Shown here piece after piece: positions 1 to 6,577 of a stretch of 8,651 bases of DNA. The position numbers and the translations under genes are program-made. The notes under the pieces are model-generated. The model ran no database searches, was not told where the DNA came from, and worked only from the letters and a program-made list of their open reading frames with translations. The first letter of the stretch is position 1, and each line of letters begins with the position of its first letter. This DNA comes from an uncultured bacterium (lineage in GTDB: Bacteria; Bacillota; Clostridia; Oscillospirales; Ruminococcaceae), in NCBI GenBank assembly GCA_934845495.1, contig CAKWRB010000045.1:1-8651 (forward strand), given 5' to 3'.

Positions 1-1
1 G

Positions 2-229
2 GTGCAGACCCTGTATCTGGACAGCACCGATATGGATCAGATCCGCGGCAAGCGTGTCCTCATTGTGGATGATGTTGTCTCCACCGGGGAATCGATGTAT
101 GCTCTGGAAAGCCTCGTAGAAAAGTCCGGCGGTATCATTGCCGGCAAGTGCGCTGTTCTGGCTGAAGGCGATGCCAAAGAGCGCAAGGATGTCACCTTCC
201 TGGGAGAGCTCCCGCTTTTCTTCAAGTAA
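2..229 (+). CDS. Purine (adenine-type) phosphoribosyltransferase, C-terminal part
   Basis: The last 75 codons of a type I phosphoribosyltransferase; the gene begins left of the window, so the GTG at position 2 is probably an internal valine. The stretch VLIVDDVVSTGES is the PRPP-binding loop of this fold (two acidic residues followed by a T-G turn), preceded by a basic GKR and followed by the usual helix and final strand. Enzymes of this type join a purine base to PRPP to give the nucleotide plus pyrophosphate, in the cytoplasm, for purine salvage. The ending (AEGD..ER.D..FLGELPLF) resembles clostridial proteins annotated as adenine phosphoribosyltransferase, but the base-specific part is outside the window, so adenine specificity is inferred. 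The stop lies 34 bases before comEC on the same strand with no terminator between, so the two are probably co-transcribed. Confidence 0.82.
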   Translation: MQTLYLDSTDMDQIRGKRVLIVDDVVSTGESMYALESLVEKSGGIIAGKCAVLAEGDAKERKDVTFLGELPLFFK

Positions 230-263
230 GCTGTGAATCTGTAAACTAAAGGGGAATACCGTT

Positions 264-2303
264 ATGAAACGACCGCTGTTCGATGTAGGAATGTCAGTTC
301 TGATCGCATCAGCGGTCGTTTTGTATGGAAACACATACAGCTATCTGCTGCTTCCGCTCTTACTGGCAGGATCTCTGTTCTGTGCCGTCAAAGCAGCCGA
401 CCGTCGATGGAGAAGGGCTGCGATCTGTATGCTGAGCGGCGCTGCCGCCATCCTGTTCATTCTGGCAGCTGGTCTGCGCCTGGAATCCCGGTTCCGGCCA
501 CTGGATGGTCAGACGGCGGAGGCAGTCGGTGTGGTGACTGAAAAGCGGCATGGTCAGCTGTATGAAGCATACGGCACGGTGCGCACTGCCAACGGCGAAG
601 CCCGAAGGATCAAATTTACACTCTGGAATGCCGTCGCCGATGAGCTGGAAGCCGGGGATTCGTTCCGGTGTACAGTCCGTGTGACCTACAACGATCCCCA
701 TACAAGCGAATACCGTACCTCAGTGGGGGAGAGCCGCTTCCTGTTTTGCTCCACTGGCGAGGAGATCGACCGCCTGGACGAGTCGGTTTCTCCGATACGG
801 GCAGTCATTGCCCGGTTGCGAGCAGAGACGAGCCAGCAGATGATCCGGTGTCTGGGCACCCGGGAGGGCGGGCTGTTCAGCGCCATTACCACCGGTCTCC
901 GACCCGGGTTTGAGGAGCCTGCCCAGCAGATGAAGGAGGCCGGCATTTACCATGTGCTTGCCATTTCCGGGCTGCACATTGCAGTGTTCTGCCACCTGGT
1001 GCTGGGGTTCACCAATCTGCTTCCGCTGCGCCGCCGGATGCGAAACGGATTGGCTCTACTTTGCCTGTGGTATCCGGTTCTTCTCTCCGGGGGCAGTCAT
1101 GCAGTGCTTCGGGCAGCGGTGATGTACTCAGTGTTGTTGTTTGGCCGGATCATAAGCCGTAAAGCGGATGGCCTTAACAGTCTTGGATTAGCTGTTTTGC
1201 TGCTGATTCTGGCGGATCCCTTTGCGGTGCTCTCCTATGGGTTTCTGCTCTCAGTTTTGGCCACGCTGGGGATTCTGCTCTACGAGCGTCCCCTGTCTCA
1301 GCTCCTGGAAAAGCATCTTCCAGTGCGCGGGGGAAAGCTCAGCACCGATCTGATCCATCTGCTCTCCTGCGGTGTTGCCGCCCAGTGTCTGACCCTTCCA
1401 ATCCTGGCAGAACTCGATTCGCGCCTGGTTCTCAATGGTCTGGTATCCGGCCTTGTGATCCTGCCGCTGATGACCCCCATGCTTCTTCTGGGGTATCTGC
1501 TGGCGCTGTTGCTGTGGCTGATGCCGGGAACGGCTGTCTATCTGGCTGGTCCTGCCAGGCTGTTGGGCGGACTGTTCCTGCAGCTCACTGCATGGCTTTC
1601 CCGGCTTCCATTTATTGTTCCGCTGGATACACCGGCCTCCAGAGCAGCGGTCCTGCTTATGACGGCGCTGCTGGTTGGTGCAACGGCACTGCCTGCTGTT
1701 CGCCGCTTTTTCCGCCCGGTCCTGTTGGCAGGGGTATCCCTTTGCTGTCTGCTGGTTGCCTGGGAACAGTGGTGGCTGGCGGGTTCGGTGCAGGTGATTT
1801 CCCGGGGTGAGGATTTCCTGCTGGCGCAGGACAGCCGTGCCGTGCTGCTGTTGGCAGATCGGGAGGGGGCAATGCTGGAAGAACTTCGTAGGAATGGAAT
1901 AAAGCAGCTGGATCTGCTTATCGTGGAAAACGATGCACCACTGCATTCAGAGAGTATGCTCGAATTGCTGGAGGAGTATCCGCCTCTCCAGATCATTGCC
2001 CAGGACAGCGCTGCAGTGACAGGCTATCTGGAGAGCGCCTGTGATGCGCCGGTCCACTGCCGGGAGGAGGTCACAGCCGTGCTGTCTGGGAAGCTTCAGC
2101 TCTGGTATCAGCAGGGGCTGGGCATTGAAGTTTCCGGTGGGGAGATTTTACTCTTAAAGTTTCAGTCTGTTTATGGTATAATGAATCAGTATGAGCCGGA
2201 TGTTCTGATACTGCCCGGACAGGCGGCGCAGATTCGCTCGAATGAGAGTATCCGGGTGCGGGAGAATACCGAGCAGCGCACCGAACTGCTGTTCTGGAAA
2301 TAG
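264..2303 (+). CDS. comEC: ComEC/Rec2-family DNA uptake channel with degenerate C-terminal domain
   Basis: A 679-residue polytopic membrane protein of the ComEC family, which forms the inner-membrane channel for single-stranded DNA in natural transformation. Residues about 10-70 hold N-terminal membrane segments, about 80-165 a soluble OB-like part, and about 200-480 the Competence domain, with the family signatures GIYHVLAISGLHIA (227-240) and GGSHAVLRAAVM (276-287). Residues 508-679 align by pattern with the metallo-beta-lactamase-like domain of other ComEC proteins, but VGQGD has become ISRGED, the THxHxDH metal motif has become VENDAPL (554-560), and the HHGS motif is absent. It is therefore unlikely to bind metal or act as a nuclease. 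It is shorter than Bacillus ComEC, which has about 776 residues. The ATG follows AAAGGGGA by 9 bases. The comEC-holA order is common in Firmicutes. No other competence genes are visible, so transformation itself is not shown. Confidence 0.93.
   Translation: MKRPLFDVGMSVLIASAVVLYGNTYSYLLLPLLLAGSLFCAVKAADRRWRRAAICMLSGAAAILFILAAGLRLESRFRPLDGQTAEAVGVVTEKRHGQLYEAYGTVRTANGEARRIKFTLWNAVADELEAGDSFRCTVRVTYNDPHTSEYRTSVGESRFLFCSTGEEIDRLDESVSPIRAVIARLRAETSQQMIRCLGTREGGLFSAITTGLRPGFEEPAQQMKEAGIYHVLAISGLHIAVFCHLVLGFTNLLPLRRRMRNGLALLCLWYPVLLSGGSHAVLRAAVMYSVLLFGRIISRKADGLNSLGLAVLLLILADPFAVLSYGFLLSVLATLGILLYERPLSQLLEKHLPVRGGKLSTDLIHLLSCGVAAQCLTLPILAELDSRLVLNGLVSGLVILPLMTPMLLLGYLLALLLWLMPGTAVYLAGPARLLGGLFLQLTAWLSRLPFIVPLDTPASRAAVLLMTALLVGATALPAVRRFFRPVLLAGVSLCCLLVAWEQWWLAGSVQVISRGEDFLLAQDSRAVLLLADREGAMLEELRRNGIKQLDLLIVENDAPLHSESMLELLEEYPPLQIIAQDSAAVTGYLESACDAPVHCREEVTAVLSGKLQLWYQQGLGIEVSGGEILLLKFQSVYGIMNQYEPDVLILPGQAAQIRSNESIRVRENTEQRTELLFWK
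2174..2182 (+). promoter_or_regulatory. Possible internal promoter (extended -10) inside comEC, ahead of holA
   Basis: TGGTATAAT is a perfect TGn-TATAAT extended -10 box, lying in a locally AT-rich patch of an otherwise GC-rich gene. At 17 bases upstream the hexamer TTAAAG (2154-2159) is a weak -35. Transcription would start near 2189, about 127 bases before the holA start, and could supply holA, rnmV and the genes beyond independently of comEC. It lies within coding sequence, so chance is a real alternative. Confidence 0.4.
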
Positions 2304-2307
2304 GAGG
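2302..2307 (+). promoter_or_regulatory. Ribosome binding site that fixes the GTG start of holA
   Basis: AGGAGG overlaps the TAG stop of comEC (2301-2303) and sits 8 bases before GTG at 2316. This supports the GTG as the holA start and suggests translation coupled to comEC. Confidence 0.8.
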
Positions 2308-2315
2308 AGCCAACT

Positions 2316-3362
2316 GTGGCACAGATCAACGAAAAAGAACTGAATCGAACCCTGCGCTCCGGCCCGCCATCCGGTGTTTTCCTTCTGTATGGCAGCGACC
2401 ACTATCTGGTGGACCGATATGCAGCGCTGATTGTGGACCGGGCTGTCAAAGGGGACAAGACCTTTAATTATGAGCGAATTGATGGAGCCAAAATTGACTT
2501 CGATCATCTGTACGACAGTGTTCTCACCCTGCCGATGATGGCCGACCGCCGGGCAATCGTTCTGGACGATCCGGACATCGACAAGCTCTCTGCAGGCGAT
2601 CTGGACAAATTGCTCCAAATCCTGGGCGAAGCGGTGGAGCCGACTGTACTGGTGATTGCCATCAAACAAAACGAGTTCCTGCCAAAAAAATCCAACCGCT
2701 GCCGCAAGGTGCTGGAGGCGGTTGACCGCCTGGGCATTGCCGCGGAACTGGGGGAGCGGAGCGCCGCGGATCTGGCAGCGTTTGTAATCAAGCGCTGTGC
2801 AGCGGCAGGCTGCAGCATCTCCAAGGAAAATGCGAATCTGTTGGTGTCCAAGACCACCGGAGAGCTCATCGCAGTGCAGAATGAAGCTGACAAGGTAATT
2901 GCCTTTACAGGTTCTGGCGAGGTTGCAAGGGAGGCGATAGACCGCCTGGTGAGCGCTACGGTGGAGGCAGAAGTGTTCAGTCTCTCCAAGGCGATCCTGA
3001 CACGGGACTATGCCCGGGCCCAGAGCATTCTGGCGGCGCTGATCTACCTCCGGGAGCCGGCTGTGAATATCCTGCATGTGCTGAGCATGGCCTTTGTGGA
3101 CCTCTGCCGTGCCCGTGCAGCGATCTCTGCCGGTGTGGAGACATCGAAGGCTGCGTCGGACTTCGGCTATCGTGGGCGGGAATTTGCCATGCGCAATGCC
3201 TATCGGGATTGCCGGAAGCTGCCGCAGAACTTTCTGCGGCGGGCACTGGAGGTGCTGGCACAGGCCGACTTCACCCTGAAGAGCTCCGGAGCGGATGAAA
3301 AGATCGTTCTGCAAAAGACAATTACCGAGCTGTTTTTGCTGCTCGGGGAGGAGAGGGCATGA
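2316..3362 (+). CDS. holA: DNA polymerase III delta subunit
   Basis: A 348-residue protein matching the delta subunit of the replicative clamp loader, which opens the beta sliding clamp and works with the gamma/tau and delta-prime subunits in the cytoplasm. The N-terminal signature GVFLLYGSDHYLVDRY (about 19-34) followed by the LPMMADRRAIVL strand (about 72-83) is characteristic of HolA; the Walker-type ATP site of true AAA+ motors is absent, as expected for delta. The middle third is the lid-like helical part and the C-terminal third (about 215-348) the helical collar. Length fits the family (about 340). The start is GTG. The 3' end overlaps rnmV in an ATGA arrangement, implying coupled translation. 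Delta is normally essential, so this gene anchors the run as core chromosome. Confidence 0.95.
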   Translation: MAQINEKELNRTLRSGPPSGVFLLYGSDHYLVDRYAALIVDRAVKGDKTFNYERIDGAKIDFDHLYDSVLTLPMMADRRAIVLDDPDIDKLSAGDLDKLLQILGEAVEPTVLVIAIKQNEFLPKKSNRCRKVLEAVDRLGIAAELGERSAADLAAFVIKRCAAAGCSISKENANLLVSKTTGELIAVQNEADKVIAFTGSGEVAREAIDRLVSATVEAEVFSLSKAILTRDYARAQSILAALIYLREPAVNILHVLSMAFVDLCRARAAISAGVETSKAASDFGYRGREFAMRNAYRDCRKLPQNFLRRALEVLAQADFTLKSSGADEKIVLQKTITELFLLLGEERA

Positions 3363-3973
3363 TTCATCTCAAGCAGGCCGTCGTAGTCGAGGGTCGTTAC
3401 GACAAAGCAAAGCTGTCCTCCATTCTCGATGCCGTCATCATCGAGACTGGAGGCTTCCGGATTTTCAAGGATAAGGAGAAGATGGCCATGCTCCGGGAGA
3501 TTGCCCGGCGGCAGGGTCTGGTGATCCTCACTGATTCGGATACTGCTGGCTTCCGGATCCGCCGGTATCTCAGCGGAAGCATTCCAAAGGAGCAGATCAT
3601 CAACGCCTATATCCCGGATATTTTCGGGAAGGAAAAGCGCAAGGATAAGCCGTCAGCCGAGGGAAAGCTGGGGGTGGAGGGAGTGCCCGCCGAAGTGATC
3701 CGCCAGGCGCTGGAACAGGCCGGTGTATTTGCCGAACCAGCGGAGAAGGAAACCCGGCGCATCACCAAGACCGACCTGATGGAGGCCGGCCTTTCCGGTG
3801 GGGCCAACAGTTCCCGGCTTCGGGACCGCCTGAAAAAGCGACTGGGGCTTCCGGAACACCTGGGCCCCAATGCCCTGGTGGGAGTGCTGGGGTGCATCCT
3901 CAGCTACGAAGAATTTTTGGCCCTGGCTGCAGAGATCCGGGCAGAGGACGAGGCCGAAACAGCTGACTGCTGA
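3359..3973 (+). CDS. rnmV: Ribonuclease M5 (5S rRNA maturation, TOPRIM nuclease)
   Basis: A 204-residue TOPRIM-fold nuclease. RNase M5 trims both ends of the 5S rRNA precursor in low-GC Gram-positives, acting on ribosome-associated pre-5S with protein L18. The TOPRIM acidic residues are visible: Glu11 in VVVEGRYDK and the DxD pair Asp59/Asp61 in LTDSDTAG. The stretch KLGVEGVP (103-110) corresponds to the family's KVGVEHA-type motif. Residues about 130-190 form the C-terminal helical part (TKTDLMEAGLSGG, then NALVGVLGC) that is typical of clostridial members and often annotated as DUF4093. The ATG overlaps the holA stop by 4 bases and is preceded by GGAGGAG with 5 bases spacing. In Bacillus rnmV is followed by ksgA; here ksgA is not next, and the MBOAT gene follows instead after 38 bases. 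Confidence 0.93.
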   Translation: MIHLKQAVVVEGRYDKAKLSSILDAVIIETGGFRIFKDKEKMAMLREIARRQGLVILTDSDTAGFRIRRYLSGSIPKEQIINAYIPDIFGKEKRKDKPSAEGKLGVEGVPAEVIRQALEQAGVFAEPAEKETRRITKTDLMEAGLSGGANSSRLRDRLKKRLGLPEHLGPNALVGVLGCILSYEEFLALAAEIRAEDEAETADC

Positions 3974-3995
3974 ATCAACCTATGAAATACAGAAG

Positions 3996-4004
3996 AAAGG
4001 GGAG
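3996..4004 (+). promoter_or_regulatory. Ribosome binding site that decides the MBOAT start
   Basis: AAAGGGGAG lies 7 bases before ATG at 4012. The upstream in-frame ATG at 3982 has no ribosome binding site, and the protein pattern MTFSSISF, typical of MBOAT N-termini, begins at 4012. Confidence 0.75.
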
Positions 4005-4011
4005 CGAGGAA

Positions 4012-5355
4012 ATGACATTCAGCAGCATCAGTTTTATCTATCTGTACCTGCCGCTGGCAATCATTGTGTTCCGGTTCACACCGGCGCACCGGCGGACCCT
4101 CTGCCTGACATTGCTCTCCTGGGGCTATTACCTGCTGGCCTGCGCTCCGGCAGCACTGATCCTGGCGGCAAACTGTCTGCTGGATTTCGTGCTGCTCAGT
4201 TTCCTGGAACTCTACCGCACCCGTTATCCTGAGCGGTCAGCGGGATATCTGGCCTTTGCAGGGAAGGCAGTGGTGGTTCAGGCTCTGGTGATGGTTTACG
4301 TTCACTGGATCCCTGGCGCAGCACTGGGGAGCTTTGTCTATACAGCGACACTGATCGGCTATCTATGGGATCACAGCCGGGGCAAGGCCGGGGATTTCTG
4401 TTCCTTCTGGGATTACGCACTCTTCACCACCTTCTTTGCCAAAAGCTATCTTGGTCCGGTGGTGCGGTATGAGCGCTTTGTGTCCCAGTTCAGCCAACTC
4501 CGGTCCTCGGCAACGCTCATCAGCCGGGGAGCAGTGCAGTTTGTCATCGGCCTGGCCAAAAAAGTGATGATTGCCGATGGCGCTGTGATTCTCTACCACA
4601 AGCTAGCTTCGATCCAGGTGGAGGAGTACACCTTCTTCTCGGCCTGGATGCTGGTGTTTGCAGCAGCGATGGCGATCTTTTTCACTATTTCAGCGTATGG
4701 AGATATGGCGCGCGGGCTGTGCGGCATCTTCTCGCTGGAGGTTCCCCGGGTCGCCTACTATCCGTACCAGGCCAAGAGCGTGGTGGAGTGCGTATCCCGT
4801 ATCAATATGCCGCTCTATGATCTGGTGGTGGAGATTGTCAGTGGTTCAGCAGAGCGGATCCGTCAGCTCCGCCGGTATCGCCATGCCGATACACGGGAAC
4901 TTCTGGCAGTTCTGATCGGGATCATCGTAGTGGGGCTCTGGCTCGATCCCAGCCCCAGAATCCTGCTCTGGGCGGGATTCCTGTTCTTGATGGTGTTGGC
5001 CGAGCGGTACCTGTACTTCTGGCTCTTCCGTTACATTCCCGGTCTGCTGCAGTCGGCGGTGACCTTCGGTCTCTTTCTGTTCAGCCTGACTCCACTGGTG
5101 ATGCCGCAGTTTACCTGTACCGGAAAGCTGATTTCGGCATTGATGGGTTTTTCTGCCCAGCGTATGATCTCGGACGAAACAAGCTACTATCTGGCTTCCA
5201 GCTATCTGGTGATCCTGTTGAGCCTTCTCTTCTTCACCAGTCTTGCCGACCGCCTTTCCGGGTTCCTGTCCCGGAGGTTCCCGGTGGTCTTTGAGTGGGG
5301 AATGGCCATTTTCAATGGATCGCTGCTGATCCTCACTACGGCCCTGCTGCTCTGA
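4012..5355 (+). CDS. MBOAT (AlgI/DltB-like) family membrane protein lacking both signature histidines
   Basis: A 447-residue polytopic protein recognisable along its length as a membrane-bound O-acyltransferase of the AlgI type: MTFSSISF start, SFVYTATLIGYLWDHSRGK (107-125, canonical SFYTFQ...YLIDVYRGE), FFAKSYLGPVVRYERF (141-156), FVIGLAKKVMIAD (177-189), then ISAYGDMA (226-233) and YYPYQAKSVVE (249-259). Family members pass acyl groups across the membrane to extracellular polysaccharide or teichoic acid. The catalytic region is altered: canonical EFWRRWHISLS reads ECVSRINMPLY (His to Asn265), the following RDYLYIPLGG block is unrecognisable, and GLWHG reads GLWLD (His to Leu311, codon CTC at 4942-4944). 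The frame is intact with no stop or shift. Classical acyl transfer is therefore unlikely. It lies 33 bases before its DHHW partner and shares its operon. Whether it binds, conducts or regulates something instead cannot be told from sequence. Confidence 0.85.
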   Translation: MTFSSISFIYLYLPLAIIVFRFTPAHRRTLCLTLLSWGYYLLACAPAALILAANCLLDFVLLSFLELYRTRYPERSAGYLAFAGKAVVVQALVMVYVHWIPGAALGSFVYTATLIGYLWDHSRGKAGDFCSFWDYALFTTFFAKSYLGPVVRYERFVSQFSQLRSSATLISRGAVQFVIGLAKKVMIADGAVILYHKLASIQVEEYTFFSAWMLVFAAAMAIFFTISAYGDMARGLCGIFSLEVPRVAYYPYQAKSVVECVSRINMPLYDLVVEIVSGSAERIRQLRRYRHADTRELLAVLIGIIVVGLWLDPSPRILLWAGFLFLMVLAERYLYFWLFRYIPGLLQSAVTFGLFLFSLTPLVMPQFTCTGKLISALMGFSAQRMISDETSYYLASSYLVILLSLLFFTSLADRLSGFLSRRFPVVFEWGMAIFNGSLLILTTALLL

Positions 5356-5376
5356 TGCAGGGAAAAGTCTGTTTTC

Positions 5377-5384
5377 AGGAGGTG
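5377..5384 (+). promoter_or_regulatory. Strong ribosome binding site of the DHHW-family gene
   Basis: AGGAGGTG, close to a full anti-16S match, ends 4 bases before ATG at 5389 (6 bases counted from the AGGAGG core). A site this good argues that the gene is still translated despite its lost catalytic motifs. Confidence 0.75.
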
Positions 5385-5388
5385 CCCT

Positions 5389-6534
5389 ATGGCGAAACGA
5401 ATTTCTGCAATCTTTTTCCTCACCGTGATTTTTTCAGTCTTTGCTGTGCTGTGTGTGCGGTTTGCCACAGGGGAAGCCAGTAACTTGACCCTGACCCTTC
5501 GGGCGCTGGTAGATGGAAAAATCTCTGCTCAGCTGGAACAGTCTGCCGATGAAAACATGCCTGCCTATCCGCTGCTGCACGAGCTGGCAACGGATGTTCG
5601 CCTGTTTGGGGGCGCAGCAGAAATAGATGGGATTCTGGTGGGAGATACCATGCTGATGAAAAATGTCCAGCCACCGGATGAGGAGATTGCCAGTAAAAAC
5701 AAACAGTCGATCATCGATCTTGCCGTATTCCAGGATCACCCCACCTATGTGATGCTCCTGCCCACCGCCTGTGCCATCAAGCAGCAGGAGCTGCCGGAGT
5801 ACATCAGCCTTTTCAACCAGCGCAGTTACATCGATTCAGTGTATACTGAGATGTCCGGTACGGTTTCGGTGGTGGACACCTATATGAAGCTGCTCTCCGG
5901 TATGAAGGAATACATCTACTACCGTACCTCCGACCACCTCACGGCCAAGGGCGGCTATCTGGTCTATGAGCAGCTTGGCAAGCGGTTGGGTATCTCGCCG
6001 CTGCGTACGCTGGACCAGTTCGATATCGATTACTCGGATGACTACTTCTATGGAAATTTGTACAAACAGCTGCCAGTGGATCGGGTTCAGCCCGACCGGG
6101 TACTGATGTACCGCTTTTCCAAATACCGTCGTGAATATCAGGTGACGCACTACGATCAGGGAGAATCCCGTACCTATTACACCCTGTTCCCGGAGTTCAT
6201 AACAGATCTTCCGGACTACGGGGGAGAGGATGGGTTGATCCTGGGTGGGCTTTCCCCGGTGATCACACTCAAAAGCTCTACCAGCAGCGATAACAGTCTG
6301 GTGATTTTTGCTGATGAAACGGTGCTGAGTTATATCCCGTTCCTGTTGGTACACTATTCGGATATCGCCATTGTGGATGTACGGCGTGCTACACCGGAGG
6401 AGCTGGAAGCGGTGGATCTAGAGGATTACAATCAGGTGTTGGTTGGTGTCTCGGTGGATACATTTATGCATGAGGACATGCACACTGTACTCTCCAACTA
6501 TCTTCCCAAAATCAAGGAGCTGTCCGCAAACTAA
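5389..6534 (+). CDS. DHHW-family (AlgJ/AlgX-like) MBOAT partner with degenerate catalytic motifs
   Basis: A 381-residue protein with one N-terminal membrane anchor (about 6-27) and the rest predicted outside the membrane. It follows the layout of DHHW proteins, the SGNH-like partners of MBOAT transferases: an N-terminal GILVGDTMLM strand (81-90), a middle region ending at IYYRTSDHLTAKGGYLVY (176-193), and a C-terminal block SLVIFADETVLSYIPFLLVHYSDIAIVD (303-330). In active relatives these read YYRTDHHWT and KDSYxNSF.PFL..HY. Here DHHW is SDHL (181-184: Asp to Ser, first His to Asp, Trp to Leu; one His kept) and the serine nucleophile is Glu310. The fold-level match is good but the Ser-His-Asp machinery appears lost. 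Gene order next to the MBOAT supports family membership. It is the last gene before a strong terminator. Assignment rests on motif alignment by eye. Confidence 0.75.
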   Translation: MAKRISAIFFLTVIFSVFAVLCVRFATGEASNLTLTLRALVDGKISAQLEQSADENMPAYPLLHELATDVRLFGGAAEIDGILVGDTMLMKNVQPPDEEIASKNKQSIIDLAVFQDHPTYVMLLPTACAIKQQELPEYISLFNQRSYIDSVYTEMSGTVSVVDTYMKLLSGMKEYIYYRTSDHLTAKGGYLVYEQLGKRLGISPLRTLDQFDIDYSDDYFYGNLYKQLPVDRVQPDRVLMYRFSKYRREYQVTHYDQGESRTYYTLFPEFITDLPDYGGEDGLILGGLSPVITLKSSTSSDNSLVIFADETVLSYIPFLLVHYSDIAIVDVRRATPEELEAVDLEDYNQVLVGVSVDTFMHEDMHTVLSNYLPKIKELSAN

Positions 6535-6563
6535 AAAAGACCGCCTAAAAAGCGGTCTTTTTT
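6533..6563. terminator. Bidirectional intrinsic terminator between convergent genes
   Basis: GACCGC (6539-6544) pairs with GCGGTC (6552-6557) around a 7-base A-rich loop; six A (6533-6538) precede and six T (6558-6563) follow, giving up to 12 bp. Each strand reads a U-tract after the stem. It overlaps the TAA of the DHHW-family gene (6532-6534) and lies 15 bases past the stop of the leftward YoaK-like gene, so it probably ends both transcripts. Confidence 0.92.
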
Positions 6564-6577
6564 CTGCATTTTTGGGA

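Noticed and set aside
2154..3314. A long open frame of 386 codons on the minus strand opposite holA and the comEC end
   Set aside because: It has no recognisable motifs or ribosome binding site, is rich in Cys/His/Gln as expected from an antisense frame of GC-rich coding DNA, and lies over the unmistakable holA.
3982..4011. Upstream ATG at 3982 as the MBOAT start
   Set aside because: It has no ribosome binding site, it would add ten charged residues, and the family-like N-terminus and a good AAAGGGGAG site both point to 4012.
4012..5355. Sequencing error or pseudogene decay as the reason for the missing MBOAT histidines
   Set aside because: Two separate histidines and the loop after the first are changed while the frame stays open, and the partner gene shows parallel changes; one base error could explain only Leu311 (CAC to CTC).
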